A stretch of 64,000 nt of DNA, taken from Bradyrhizobium sp. 1(2017). GTDB taxonomy: Bacteria > Pseudomonadota > Alphaproteobacteria > Rhizobiales > Xanthobacteraceae. The translations under genes and the position numbers were made by a program. The DNA lies in assembly GCF_011602485.2 (NCBI RefSeq), contig NZ_CP050022.2, positions 4,360,001-4,424,000 on the forward strand, given 5' to 3'. This document shows, one piece after another, positions 8,099 to 18,346 of the stretch (positions are counted from its first letter, which is position 1; the number at the start of each line of letters is the position of its first letter). The notes under the pieces are model-generated. The model saw nothing but the letters and a program-made list of their open reading frames with translations, was not told where the DNA came from and searched no databases.

Positions 8099-9478
8099 TC
8101 ACGCTCCGTTCAGGAATTGAAGCGGGTCAACCGGGCTCGATCCCTTGCGGATTTCGAAGTGGAGCTGTGGCGATGCCACTTCGCCGGATTGACCCGACTT
8201 GGCAATGACCTGACCGCGCTTGATGGTATCGCCGCGCTTCACCAACAGCTCACTCGCATGGGCATATGCGGTAACATAGCCGTTGGAGTGCCGGACCAGG
8301 ACCAGATTGCCGTAACCTTTCAGCTCGTTGCCGGAATAAGCGACGACGCCGTCTTCGGCGGCCTTGACCGGCGTCCCCTCGGGCACCGCGAGGTTGATGC
8401 CGTCATTGGACTTGCCGTTGGTCTTGGCGCCGTAGGTCGTGACCACCTTGCCGCGCACCGGCCAGCGGAAGGTCGGCAGCGCGCCGGTGGCTTCCGCAGC
8501 CTTCGCCGGCGTGTCCGCGGGCTTCTCTTCGACATTGGCCGTGGCCTGGGCCAGGCGTGCGCTCTGCACGGGGGCGGCAGCGGCCATCTTGGTGGCGGGC
8601 GCCGGAGCGGCCGCGACGGGCTGGAGCGTACCTGCAACCGGAGCGGCTGCGACCGGAGCCGCAGCGGGCGCCGCGACGGCGGCGGTCTTGGCACCGGGCA
8701 CGGTCAGCTTGGTGCCGAGCTTGAGCTTGGCCGACGGGTCGAGGCCGTTGGCACGGGCGAGCTCGGCCGCCGAGATACGGTTCTTGCGCGCGATGCTGGC
8801 GAGCGTGTCGCCGCGGTTGACGAAGTGCGTGCTCGGCGGCGCAGCCACGGCCGCAACCGGCTTCGCAGCGGGCACGGCCGCAACGGGCGCCATGGCCGGT
8901 GCGGGCGCTGCGGCAGTGGCCGGATGCGGGATGATCAGCTGCTGGCCGGGCGAGAGCGCCCGCGGGCCCTTGTAGCCGTTGGCCGCTAGGATCGCCTGCG
9001 GCGTGACGTGATAGCGCTTGGCGAGCACGTCGAGCGTGTCGCTGGTGCCGACGATGATCTTGGTTCCACCGGCCGGCTGGGCGGCAGCAACCGAGCGCGG
9101 CGGCACGGTGGCCGTGGTCTCCAGATGCGGCTGCGCGGGCGGCGCGTAGGAGCTGACACCGCGCCCGCCTCCGGATACACCGCCACCACCCGAGACGGGG
9201 TAGGATTGCGGCGCGGACACCGCCGGCGCAGGCAGGGGCTGGGACTGATAATAGCCGGGCTGTGTCTGCAGCCGCGAATATTGCGGCAGCTCGCGCTGCG
9301 GCGGCGGGGCCTGTTGCACCGATCCGGTCTGGTCAGATGCAAAGGGGTTGGAGAAGTTTGACTGGGACAGCCGCGACGACATGTCGGCGCTGCACCCCGC
9401 AAAGCTGAAGGAGATCAGCGCCAGCACCGCGACCTGCGGCACACGGCGCGAGTAAAGCAACTCGGCGACGATAGACAT
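8099..9478 (-). CDS. LysM-LytM lipoprotein (NlpD/DipM-like, probably non-catalytic)
   Basis: A 459-residue envelope protein. It has a lipoprotein signal with lipobox FAGC (Cys28), a Pro/Gln-rich linker, LysM 1 (about residues 142-185, TSDTLDVLAKRYHV...QQLIIP), LysM 2 (about 218-260, RGDTLASIARKNRI...GTKLTVP), an Ala-rich linker, and a C-terminal LytM/M23 domain (about 335-455). In active M23 peptidases the zinc ligands are H-x3-D and H-x-H. Here the first site reads NDGINLA and the last reads PQLHFEIR, so several ligands are missing. That is the pattern of NlpD/EnvC-type activators of amidases that split septal peptidoglycan. It lies just upstream of pcm and surE, the gene neighbourhood also seen around nlpD in E. 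coli, supporting the call. Confidence 0.88.
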   Translation of the reverse strand: MSIVAELLYSRRVPQVAVLALISFSFAGCSADMSSRLSQSNFSNPFASDQTGSVQQAPPPQRELPQYSRLQTQPGYYQSQPLPAPAVSAPQSYPVSGGGGVSGGGRGVSSYAPPAQPHLETTATVPPRSVAAAQPAGGTKIIVGTSDTLDVLAKRYHVTPQAILAANGYKGPRALSPGQQLIIPHPATAAAPAPAMAPVAAVPAAKPVAAVAAPPSTHFVNRGDTLASIARKNRISAAELARANGLDPSAKLKLGTKLTVPGAKTAAVAAPAAAPVAAAPVAGTLQPVAAAPAPATKMAAAAPVQSARLAQATANVEEKPADTPAKAAEATGALPTFRWPVRGKVVTTYGAKTNGKSNDGINLAVPEGTPVKAAEDGVVAYSGNELKGYGNLVLVRHSNGYVTAYAHASELLVKRGDTIKRGQVIAKSGQSGEVASPQLHFEIRKGSSPVDPLQFLNGA

Positions 9479-9587
9479 GGTTACTCACTCGTACGCAACA
9501 GAACTGGTGTTTTAAGTAAACACCCGCCGAGTAAATAACGGCTTAACCCTCCCAATAAGATGTTGGCAGCACAGCCGATCCGGAAAT

Positions 9588-10247
9588 CTACAGCTCCCGC
9601 GCCACGCCGGGCAGTGCCGGCACGAAGCGGACCTCGACGAGTTCCTTGCGCTCGATCCCCCTTTCGGAGCGGCTGAGGCGGGTCAGCGTCTGCACGCCCT
9701 GATGCGGGCCGACCGGTGCGATCAGGATGCCCCCGATCTCGAGCCGCTCGACCAGGTTTTCGGGAAGCTGCTCCAACGCGGCGGTGACGATGATGCGGTC
9801 GAACGGGCCAATATTGGGAGGCAGGTTGAGGCCATCGCCCAGCATCACCTCGACATTGTGACAGGCTATCTTTTCAAGCCTGGCGCGTGCGGTGTCCGCC
9901 AGCTTGCGGTAGCGCTCGACCGTGAGCACCTGTCCGGCGAGGCGCGACAGCACGGCGGCCTGATAGCCGGAGCCGGCACCGATCTCGAGCACGCGGTGAT
10001 GCTTCTGGAGCTGGAGCTGCTCGGTCATGTAGGCGACGACGAAGGGCTGGCTGATGGTCTGCCCGCAGTCGATCGGCAGCGCGCTGTCGCGATAGGCGCC
10101 CTCGCGGTCGGCCTCATCGACGAACTGCTCGCGCGGCACTTCCTCCATGGTCCGCAGCACCGCTTGATCGCTGATGCCGCGACGTCTCAACGTGAGCTGA
10201 AACATCATCTTTTCGGGTGGGTGCTGATGGGAGGTCATTGCCGCCAA
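9588..10247 (-). CDS. pcm: Protein-L-isoaspartate O-methyltransferase
   Basis: A 219-residue cytosolic repair methyltransferase. AdoMet-binding motif I is [15 protein letters not shown]. The family block before it, [22 protein letters not shown], is near-identical to canonical Pcm (the Ser of the TISQP segment is catalytically important in the family). Motif [11 protein letters not shown] and motif [12 protein letters not shown] follow. It methylates isoaspartyl residues in damaged proteins, starting their repair. It sits between the NlpD-like gene and surE (with a response regulator on the opposite strand in between), matching the conserved surE-pcm-nlpD stress-survival neighbourhood. The start at 10247 gives a 14-residue leader before the usual family start near [10 protein letters not shown]. 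Confidence 0.96.
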   Translation of the reverse strand: MAAMTSHQHPPEKMMFQLTLRRRGISDQAVLRTMEEVPREQFVDEADREGAYRDSALPIDCGQTISQPFVVAYMTEQLQLQKHHRVLEIGAGSGYQAAVLSRLAGQVLTVERYRKLADTARARLEKIACHNVEVMLGDGLNLPPNIGPFDRIIVTAALEQLPENLVERLEIGGILIAPVGPHQGVQTLTRLSRSERGIERKELVEVRFVPALPGVAREL

Positions 10248-10465
10248 TGCTGTCTTGTCGGGTCTGGGAGGTCGCCCGGTCCGGCCGCGAGAATCTTGTT
10301 CCTGCTCAGGAACCCATGATACCCTTCACGCAACGCATTTGACCACAAATTGGCTTGCAACGGGCGGGCCGTGATGGCCATTTTCGGGCATCCGTTCGTC
10401 GAAACGCGCATTGCGTCGATTCATGTTATCTGCGAACGTTTTTGGGAATGGGCAAGGACTCAACG

Positions 10466-10837
10466 ATGACTGCGACAGGGCTTTCCGGCCGCTCTGTATT
10501 CCTCGTCGAAGACGAGGTCATGATCCGGATGATGGTTGCGGACATGCTCGAAGAGCTGGGTTACAAGGTCGCAGCCGAGGCAGGCGACATTACCGAGGCC
10601 ATGCGGCTCGCCCAGGCGACCGAGTTCGACATCGCCATTCTCGACGTCAACGTCAACGGCAAGGTCATCTCGCCGGTGGCCGATGTCATCAAGGCGAAGG
10701 GCTGCCCCTTCATCTTCGCCACCGGCTATGGCTCCTCTGGCCTGCCCGAACAGTACCGCGATCGGCCGGCGCTCCAGAAGCCGTTCCAGCTCGACGCCCT
10801 CGGCAAGACCATCGAAGCCGCGCTGCGCGGGGGTTAG
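10466..10837 (+). CDS. Single-domain response regulator (receiver only)
   Basis: A 123-residue stand-alone receiver domain: VFLVEDEVMIRMMV holds the acidic pair, FDIAILDVNVNGK the phosphoacceptor Asp, FATGYGSSG the conserved Thr region, and LQKPFQLD the Lys-Pro signature. There is no output domain, so it probably acts by protein contact or in a phosphorelay, like other short alphaproteobacterial receivers. I prefer the ATG at 10466, which has AAGGA 10 bp upstream, over the ATG at 10448. The gene sits alone on the plus strand between pcm and surE; no partner kinase is adjacent. Confidence 0.88.
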   Translation: MTATGLSGRSVFLVEDEVMIRMMVADMLEELGYKVAAEAGDITEAMRLAQATEFDIAILDVNVNGKVISPVADVIKAKGCPFIFATGYGSSGLPEQYRDRPALQKPFQLDALGKTIEAALRGG

Positions 10838-10868
10838 GAAATTTCCGTAGCCCGGATGGAGCGAAGCA

Positions 10869-11636
10869 CTACTTCAGCGTCGCGCTCAATTCTTCCGAAA
10901 ACGCCTCATTGGTGCGATCGAGCCTGAGCGGCGTGACCGAGACGTAGCGCTCGCGCAGCGCCGCGAGATCCGTTCCGTCGGCGGGTGTGTCCATCATCGC
11001 CGCGCGCTCGAAACCGATCCAGAAATAGGGATTGCCGCGGCCGTCCTTGCGCTCGTCGACCCTGAGGAAACCGAGATTGCGCTTGCCCTGGCGCGTGACG
11101 CGGATGCCCAGCACCTCGTCCGGCGCGCAGGACGGGAAGTTGACGTTAATCACCGTGTCCTTCGGGACGCCGGCGGCAATCACCTTCCGCACGATGTCGG
11201 GCCCGAATTTGCGCGCAGTGTCCCACGGCAGCCGATCGCGGGTCTCGACACTGAATTCCTGCGACAGCGCGAACGACGGCAGCCCCAGGATGGTGCCTTC
11301 CAGCGCGCCGGCAATGGTGCCGGAATAGACCACGTCCTCGGCGACGTTGCGGCCCTTGTTGACGCCGGACAGCACGGCATCCGGCGGCTTGGCACCCAGG
11401 ATGTGGCGCGCGCCCATGATGACGCAATCGGTCGGCGTGCCGCGCACGGCGAAGTGCCGCGGGCCCACCTCGCGTAGGCGCAAGGGGTCGTTCAGCGACA
11501 GCGAATGCGACACGCCGGACTGGTCGAGCTCCGGCGCCACCACCCAGACGTCGTCGGACAGGGCGCGCGCAATCTCCTCCACGACCTTGAGGCCGGGAGC
11601 GTGGATACCGTCGTCATTGGTGCAGAGGATGCGCAT
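10869..11636 (-). CDS. surE: 5'/3'-nucleotidase SurE
   Basis: A 255-residue protein with the full SurE pattern: MRILCTNDDGIHAPGL at the N-terminus (metal ligands Asp8 and Asp9), the Ser of LDQSGVSHSLS, the GTPTDCV segment, and VLSGVNKGRNVAEDVVYSGTIAGALEG with the conserved Asn. SurE removes phosphate from nucleoside monophosphates and is linked to stationary-phase survival. It is transcribed on the same strand as pcm but separated from it by the oppositely oriented response-regulator gene. Its start overlaps nothing; about 100 bp of gap separate it from the next upstream gene. Confidence 0.97.
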   Translation of the reverse strand: MRILCTNDDGIHAPGLKVVEEIARALSDDVWVVAPELDQSGVSHSLSLNDPLRLREVGPRHFAVRGTPTDCVIMGARHILGAKPPDAVLSGVNKGRNVAEDVVYSGTIAGALEGTILGLPSFALSQEFSVETRDRLPWDTARKFGPDIVRKVIAAGVPKDTVINVNFPSCAPDEVLGIRVTRQGKRNLGFLRVDERKDGRGNPYFWIGFERAAMMDTPADGTDLAALRERYVSVTPLRLDRTNEAFSEELSATLK

Positions 11637-11738
11637 GCGAAAGGTCGTTTCCAGAAAAGCGGGTCTGAGCCGTCTTATCCGGCTCTGCCCGATCAGGCAA
11701 ACCGGCCGATCCTGCCGGCGGCCAGGTTCCCGGCTTTG

Positions 11739-12101
11739 CTACCGGCGGATGCGCCATTGCGGCAGGAAGCGCGCGAGCCGGCCCTCCGCACGCAGCTGCA
11801 TCGCCGGCATGGCCGGGCTCACGACGGGCGTTTCGATCACGCCGAGGGCCTCGAATTGCGCGATGATCGGGTCTGGCCCGGATGCCTGCGGAAAGCGTTC
11901 GCGCGCCACCGCCAAGGCCTTGTCGAAATCCGCAGCATTGACGCCGGGCTTGGCCCGCCGGCTCTGCACGAGATCATCGTCCCAGAGTCGCGCGATCTCG
12001 ATGTCGAGCACGCCGCGCAGGCGCTGATCGACGGCCTGGATGCCGGCCCCCGTCACCGCCCACTGTCGGCCGACCCAGAAGATGTCGCGGTGCAAGGCCA
12101 T
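11739..12101 (-). CDS. Conserved hypothetical protein
   Basis: A 120-residue soluble protein starting MALHRDIFWVGRQWAVTG at the ATG at 12101. A longer reading from 12164 adds an arginine/proline-rich stretch that looks non-coding. No known motif. It is mixed alpha/beta, with an acidic central part and an arginine-rich end (LARFLPQWRIRR). It lies between surE and serS on the same strand, 100-150 bp from each. I recognise the N-terminal pattern as one found in Bradyrhizobium proteins but can offer no function. Confidence 0.7.
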   Translation of the reverse strand: MALHRDIFWVGRQWAVTGAGIQAVDQRLRGVLDIEIARLWDDDLVQSRRAKPGVNAADFDKALAVARERFPQASGPDPIIAQFEALGVIETPVVSPAMPAMQLRAEGRLARFLPQWRIRR

Positions 12102-12251
12102 GAACGGGGGGTTCGCGTGGACGGGCCGGCAGGATAGCCGGCCGGCCGGTGTTCGCAACCACACGTTTCCAGCGTTTCAGACCGGCAACGCGATTCCTGT
12201 CTTGATGCGTTTTCTTGATGCGAACCGGTATCCACTTCGCTCGAAAACGCT

Positions 12252-13796
<1,545 letters not shown>

Positions 13797-14609
13797 CTAT
13801 TCCGCCGGTTTGGCCGGCGTTGACACGTCGGTGCCGGTGGCCGCCCGCGAGGCCGCGACCCTCTTCTCCACCATGCCCACCGCGATGATCGAGCCCTCGT
13901 AGAGCGCCATCAGGGGAAACGCGAGGGAGCACTGGCTGAGCACGTCGGGCGGCGTCAGCACGGCTGCGATGACGAAGGCGATGACGATGAAATAGCGGCG
14001 CTTCTCGCGCAGCATCTTCGAGGTGACGATGCCGATGCGTCCGAGTAACGTCAGGATCACCGGAAGCTGGAAGGCGATGCCGAAGGCGAAGATCAGCGAC
14101 ATCATCAGCGAGAGATATTCGCCGACCTTGGGCAGGAGCTGGATCTGCGCGGTCTCGTCGCTGCCGGCCTGCTGCATGCCGAGCGAGAAACGAACCAGCA
14201 TCGGCAGCACAACGAAATAGACCAGCGCTGCGCCCAGCACGAAGAAGACCGGGGTCGCGACCAGATACGGCAGGAACGCCTGCTTCTCGTGCTTGTAGAG
14301 CCCGGGCGCGACGAACTTGTAGATCTGCGTCGCAATGATCGGGAACGAGATGAAGCCGGCGCCGAACAGCGCGAGCTTGAGCTGGGTGATGAAATACTCC
14401 AGCAGCGCCGTGTAGATGAACTTGGAGTTCTCGGGGCCCGCGATCCACACGAACGGCCAGACCAGCACGTTGTAGATCTGCTTGGCGAAGAAGAAGCAGA
14501 AGATGAAGGCAATGCCGAAGCCGAGCAACGCCTTGATCAGCCGCGACCGCAGCTCGATCAAATGGTCCATCAAGGGGGCTTTGCTGGCCTCGATATCGGC
14601 GTCGGTCAT
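13797..14609 (-). CDS. tatC: Twin-arginine translocase subunit TatC
   Basis: A 270-residue polytopic inner-membrane protein with six predicted helices. It opens with [22 protein letters not shown], the conserved TatC N-terminus (the LRxRL segment is part of the signal-peptide binding site). The FxxF-type periplasmic loop and the P-rich region before helix 3 are recognisable ([28 protein letters not shown]). TatC binds the RR signal peptide and recruits TatA/TatB to export folded proteins. Its start overlaps the tatB stop by 4 bp (ATGA-type coupling), so tatA-tatB-tatC form an operon on the minus strand. Candidate cargo in this window includes the cofactor-modified sulfatase. Confidence 0.97.
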   Translation of the reverse strand: MTDADIEASKAPLMDHLIELRSRLIKALLGFGIAFIFCFFFAKQIYNVLVWPFVWIAGPENSKFIYTALLEYFITQLKLALFGAGFISFPIIATQIYKFVAPGLYKHEKQAFLPYLVATPVFFVLGAALVYFVVLPMLVRFSLGMQQAGSDETAQIQLLPKVGEYLSLMMSLIFAFGIAFQLPVILTLLGRIGIVTSKMLREKRRYFIVIAFVIAAVLTPPDVLSQCSLAFPLMALYEGSIIAVGMVEKRVAASRAATGTDVSTPAKPAE

Positions 14610-15172
14610 GACGCTTTGGCGTCCTTGATCGCCTCGGATGGCGCGGTGTCCTGCGCAACCTGCGCCTGCTCGACCTCGCGGGTGATCGCGAGTGGCTCGT
14701 TCGCGGCCGCATGGGCCTCGGCTTCCATGAACGTCGCGGGCGTTGGAGCTTCCGGAGTGGTCGGCGTCGTCGGCGCTTCACTCGAAGTCGTCGGCGCTTC
14801 ACTTGAAGTCGTCGGCGCTTCGCTTGAAGTCGCCAACGGTTCGACAGCGCTGCTGGCGGAAGTCTCGGCGGGCTTGTCGAGCGCATCGACGCGCAACGCG
14901 TCACTGACGTCCTTCTGGAGCGAAGTCAGCGGATTGTTGCTGGCGAAGCCGGTCGCGGCTTCCTTGACCTCGTCGAAGCTCTTCTTGAGGTCGGCCATCT
15001 CGGCCTCGCGCATGGCTTCCTGGAACTGGCCCTGGAATTCGGCGGCCATCTTGCGGGCCTTGCCCATCCACTGCCCGACCATGCGCAGCACACCCGGCAG
15101 CTCTTTCGGGCCGATGGCGATCAGGGCCACGACCCCGATCAGGACCAGTTCACTCCACCCGATGTCGAACAT
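14606..15172 (-). CDS. tatB: Sec-independent translocase protein TatB
   Basis: A 188-residue protein with the TatB signature: [40 protein letters not shown], a single helix followed by the GP hinge and an amphipathic helix. The long cytosolic tail is rich in Ser, Thr, Ala, Glu and Pro and contains three perfect tandem copies of the 7-residue unit SEAPTTS (21-bp DNA repeat). Such tails vary in length between relatives. TatB pairs with TatC in the substrate receptor complex. It lies downstream of tatA (88 bp gap) and overlaps tatC by 4 bp. Confidence 0.96.
   Translation of the reverse strand: MFDIGWSELVLIGVVALIAIGPKELPGVLRMVGQWMGKARKMAAEFQGQFQEAMREAEMADLKKSFDEVKEAATGFASNNPLTSLQKDVSDALRVDALDKPAETSASSAVEPLATSSEAPTTSSEAPTTSSEAPTTPTTPEAPTPATFMEAEAHAAANEPLAITREVEQAQVAQDTAPSEAIKDAKAS
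14766..14832. repeat. Tandem 21-bp repeat inside tatB
   Basis: Three consecutive copies of GTCGGCGCTTCACTYGAAGT (21-bp unit, one or two base differences) encode three 7-residue repeats in the disordered TatB tail. As the unit is in frame, copy-number change would alter tail length without breaking the protein. Confidence 0.9.
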
Positions 15173-15260
15173 GAGGTCTTCCGTTCACGCGAAGCCGCAG
15201 CCGGCCCAATCCCTTGCGCGCAGGATCGGGCCGCTACCCGCGTCTCGCGTGCTCTCTGGC

Positions 15261-15512
15261 TCAGACGGCCTTGCTGCCGACGTCGGACCGTGCCGCGGTC
15301 GGCGCGGCATTGTTGTGCTCGATGGACTTGGCAGGCTCCTGCTTCTCAGCGGGCTTGTCGTCGTCCTGCATGCCCTTCTTGAACGCCTTGATGCCCTGCG
15401 CCACGTCGCCCATCAGATCCGAAATCTTGCCGCGGCCGAACAGCAGCAGGACCACTGCGATCACCAAGATCCAGTGCCAAATGCTGAGTGAACCCATCCT
15501 GCAACCCTCCAA
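15261..15512 (-). CDS. tatA: Sec-independent translocase protein TatA
   Basis: An 83-residue membrane protein: short N-terminus, single helix with the [27 protein letters not shown] motif joining helix to amphipathic segment, and a charged tail. The FG pair at the hinge is the TatA hallmark. TatA forms the variable-size pore of the Tat system. It is the first gene of tatABC. The roughly 150 bp upstream, before the converging end of scpB, must hold the operon promoter. The frame could start 4 codons further in at [12 protein letters not shown], a more family-like start; I left the longest reading. Confidence 0.95.
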   Translation of the reverse strand: MEGCRMGSLSIWHWILVIAVVLLLFGRGKISDLMGDVAQGIKAFKKGMQDDDKPAEKQEPAKSIEHNNAAPTAARSDVGSKAV

Positions 15513-15661
15513 ACGCGCATGGCCGGGGACCCGACCGATCTTCCCCGAAACCTAGGCTCGGCAGGCCTCAAAAACAAGGACCAAGGCAGCGCCAATTCGC
15601 TGTTGGCACTACGTAATCTTGCTAGTGTTAACCGGTCGCAGGGCTGATGAACGGACGGGCG

Positions 15662-16414
15662 TCACGCCTCGGTGCCGCCCTCGCCGCCCCCTTCATTGCC
15701 GCCGTCCGGGGTCTCGGGCTCGACTGCAGGCGCGAGCGCGAGATCGAGCTCGTCGCCCGGTTCCAGCGGATCCTCGTCTTCACGCAGCGCCGGGTCATCG
15801 GACGGCGTCGGCACGCTGAAACCGGTCGGCAGGCGCGAATCCAGCAGCCCTGTGCCCTTCAACTCTTCGAGACCGGGCAGATCCCCGAGCTGTTCCAAGG
15901 TGAACTGCGACAGGAAGTCCTCGGTGGTTCCGAAGGTCAAGGGTCGGCCGGGCGTCTTGCGACGTCCGCGCGGCTTGATCCAGCCGGTCTCCAGCAGCAC
16001 GTCCAGCGTGCCCTTCGAGGTGACGACGCCGCGGATCTCTTCGATCTCGGCGCGCGTCACCGGCTGGTGATAGGCGATGATCGCCAGCACCTCGATCGCG
16101 GCGCGCGACAGGCGGCGGGTCTCGGTGCTCTCCCGGGTCATGAGCCAGGCGAGGTCGCCGGCGGTGCGGAAGGTCCATTTGTTGGCAACGCGCACGAGGT
16201 TCACGCCGCGCGAGGCATAGTCGGCCTGGAGCTGCTCGAGCGCCGCCTTGACGTCGACACCATCAGGCATCCGCTTGGCCAGCGTCGCGGTATCCAGCGG
16301 TTCACTCGAAGCGAACAGCAGCGCTTCCAGCAGCCGCAATTCCTCGGGACGTGCCTGGGATTCGTTCTCCATCGGCTCGGCCTCTTCTACCCGCACTTCA
16401 GCCAGGCTTGCCAT
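15662..16414 (-). CDS. scpB: Segregation and condensation protein B
   Basis: A 250-residue kleisin-associated protein with two winged-helix domains (EELRLLEALLFASSEPLDTATLAKRM..., then SRAAIEVLAIIAYHQPVTRAEIEEIRGV, the ScpB signature). The C-terminal 50 residues are an acidic low-complexity tail. An AGAAGGAGAAT ribosome site lies 7 bp before the ATG at 16414, so I start there (MASLAEVRV), not at the GTG at 16435 which touches the scpA stop. ScpB dimers bind ScpA and SMC to compact and separate the chromosome. It follows scpA directly in the minus-strand operon. Confidence 0.95.
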   Translation of the reverse strand: MASLAEVRVEEAEPMENESQARPEELRLLEALLFASSEPLDTATLAKRMPDGVDVKAALEQLQADYASRGVNLVRVANKWTFRTAGDLAWLMTRESTETRRLSRAAIEVLAIIAYHQPVTRAEIEEIRGVVTSKGTLDVLLETGWIKPRGRRKTPGRPLTFGTTEDFLSQFTLEQLGDLPGLEELKGTGLLDSRLPTGFSVPTPSDDPALREDEDPLEPGDELDLALAPAVEPETPDGGNEGGGEGGTEA

Positions 16415-16435
16415 GGCAGATTCTCCTTCTTGCAC

Positions 16436-17275
16436 TTAACCGACCGGCGCATCGGGCGCAGGAGCTGCGTCCGGAACCGGTTTGGGACGCCCCTTCCGGA
16501 AATAGATGGGCGCAAACGCCTCTTTCTGGTTCAGCTCGAGCTGACCCTCGCGCACCAATTCGAGTGCGGCCGCGAAGCTCGAGGCGAACACCGTCGCGCG
16601 CTGCGTCGGATCGGCGACGTGGCGGATCAGGAAGTCGTCGAGAACACCCCAATCGTCCTGTTCGCTGATGCTGCCGACCAGCCGCTCCAGCGTGGCGCGC
16701 GCCTCGGCAAGCGACCACACCGTGCGCTTGGCCAGATGCACGCTCGCCAGCACGCGCGACTGGCGCTGCGCCGCATAGGCGGTGAGCAGGTCGTACAGCG
16801 TCGCGGTGTATTTCGGATGCTTGATCTCGGCGATCTGCTCCGGCTCGCCGCGCGGAAAAATGTCGCGCAGCAATTGCTGCCTGTTCATCAGACGGTTGGC
16901 GGCTTCGCGAATGGCCTCCAGCCGGCGCAGGCGGTTGGCGAGCGCCGTCGCCATCTGTTCCGCGCTCGGACCTTCCGCACTCGGCGGCTCCGGCAGCAGC
17001 AGGCGCGACTTCAGGAAGGCGAGCCAGGCCGCCATGACGAGGTAATCGGCGGCAAGCTCCAGCCGGATTTTCCGCGCCGCTTCGATGAAATGGAGGTACT
17101 GGTCGGCCAACGCCAGGATCGAAATCTTGGCGAGGTCGACCTTCTGCTGCCGCGCCAGCGCGAGCAAGAGGTCGAGCGGGCCCTCATAGCCCTCGACGTC
17201 CACGACCAACGCCGGCTCACCCTCGGCAAGCTCTGCGGGCCGCCCGGTTTCAAACGATAGGATTTCTGCGGTCAT
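16436..17275 (-). CDS. scpA: Segregation and condensation protein A (kleisin)
   Basis: A 279-residue kleisin. The N-terminal ScpA block EGYEGPLDLLLALARQQKVDLAKISILALADQYL is unmistakable, followed by AADYLVMAAWLAFLKSRLLLP. The C-terminal region (QLELNQKEAFAPIYFRKG) would bind the SMC head. It bridges the SMC dimer with ScpB. Its start overlaps the nagZ stop by 4 bp, and its stop lies 21 bp before the scpB start, giving nagZ-scpA-scpB one transcription unit, the common order in rhizobia. Confidence 0.96.
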   Translation of the reverse strand: MTAEILSFETGRPAELAEGEPALVVDVEGYEGPLDLLLALARQQKVDLAKISILALADQYLHFIEAARKIRLELAADYLVMAAWLAFLKSRLLLPEPPSAEGPSAEQMATALANRLRRLEAIREAANRLMNRQQLLRDIFPRGEPEQIAEIKHPKYTATLYDLLTAYAAQRQSRVLASVHLAKRTVWSLAEARATLERLVGSISEQDDWGVLDDFLIRHVADPTQRATVFASSFAAALELVREGQLELNQKEAFAPIYFRKGRPKPVPDAAPAPDAPVG

Positions 17276-18300
17276 GCCGATGCCGTGTTTGCCCGTGCGA
17301 TCAATGCGTCCAGCTCAGTGCGCGCGGCCGCCCGGTCGAACGGCTGCGGCGGCTTGCGTACGGCGAGCGCGGCTTCCGCCCGCTCCAGTGCCTTGCCGGA
17401 CAGTTCAGGTGTCTGGCCGGCGACGTCGCGCATCTCCTCGATGTTGCCGTTGCAATGCAGGGCTATGTCGCAGCCAGCCGCGAAGATGGCGCGGGTCCGC
17501 TCGGCGATATTCCCCGACAGCGCGTTCATCGACACGTCATCACTCATCAACAAACCCTGGAACCCGATTGCGCCGCGAATCACGTCAGCAATCATTGTCG
17601 CAGATGTCGTCGCCGGATGGGCGGGGTCGACCGCGCTAAACACAACATGTGCAGTCATGGCCATCGGCAGGTCCGACAGCGGCTTGAACGCCGCAAAATC
17701 GGTGCGTTCGAGTTCGTCCTTGGGTGTATCGACCGTCGGCAGCTTGAAATGGGTGTCGGCAGTTGCCCGGCCATGACCTGGGATATGCTTGAGAACCGGC
17801 AGCACGCCGCCCTGCTCCAGCCCGTCGGTGACCGCGCGTGCGATCGCCGCGACCTTGCCTGGCTCGGTGCCATAGGCCCGGTTCCCGATAACCGCATCGG
17901 CGCCCGGCACCGGCACGTCAGCCAGCGGCAGGCAATCCACGGTGATGCCGAGATCGGCAAGATCGGCCGCGATCAGGCGGGCGCTCAAGCGTGCCGCGGT
18001 GAGCCCGAGCGCCGAATCAGTGTCGTACAAATTCGCGAATACGGCCCCCGGCGGATAGACCGGCCAGTGCGGCGGCCCGAGCCGTTGCACCCGTCCGCCC
18101 TCCTGATCGATCAGGACAGGGGCGTCGGCGGCACCCGCAACCGACCGCAATTCCGCAACCAATGCAGCAACTTGAGCCGGTGTCGCGACGTTGCGCTTGA
18201 ACAGGATGAAGCCCCATGGGCGTTCGGCGCGGATAAACTCCCGCTCGGCGGCGGTCAGTTCCGTTCCGGATACGCCGGTAATGAAGGCCCGCGTGCTCAT
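17272..18300 (-). CDS. nagZ: Beta-N-acetylhexosaminidase NagZ (glycoside hydrolase 3)
   Basis: A 342-residue cytosolic GH3 enzyme. Substrate-binding LIDQEGGRVQRLGPP and the NagZ-specific catalytic loop VLKHIPGHGRATADTH (Asp/His general acid dyad) are present, and the nucleophile Asp lies in LLMSDDVSM. It removes GlcNAc from muropeptides in cell-wall recycling, a pathway that also controls beta-lactamase induction in many bacteria. It is the gene after the SPOR protein on the same strand (46 bp gap) and is translationally coupled to scpA. Confidence 0.95.
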   Translation of the reverse strand: MSTRAFITGVSGTELTAAEREFIRAERPWGFILFKRNVATPAQVAALVAELRSVAGAADAPVLIDQEGGRVQRLGPPHWPVYPPGAVFANLYDTDSALGLTAARLSARLIAADLADLGITVDCLPLADVPVPGADAVIGNRAYGTEPGKVAAIARAVTDGLEQGGVLPVLKHIPGHGRATADTHFKLPTVDTPKDELERTDFAAFKPLSDLPMAMTAHVVFSAVDPAHPATTSATMIADVIRGAIGFQGLLMSDDVSMNALSGNIAERTRAIFAAGCDIALHCNGNIEEMRDVAGQTPELSGKALERAEAALAVRKPPQPFDRAAARTELDALIARANTASA

Positions 18301-18346
18301 AACGGCCGATTAACCCTGACCCGCGAGGGGGTCAAGGAAACGGCCA

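Noticed and set aside
14766..14832. CRISPR-like array
   Set aside because: The repeats are directly adjacent without spacers and encode TatB tail residues. No CRISPR array was seen anywhere in the window.
15647..17260. 537-codon plus-strand frame opposite scpB and scpA
   Set aside because: Antisense shadow of strongly identified genes; no start signal or motif.
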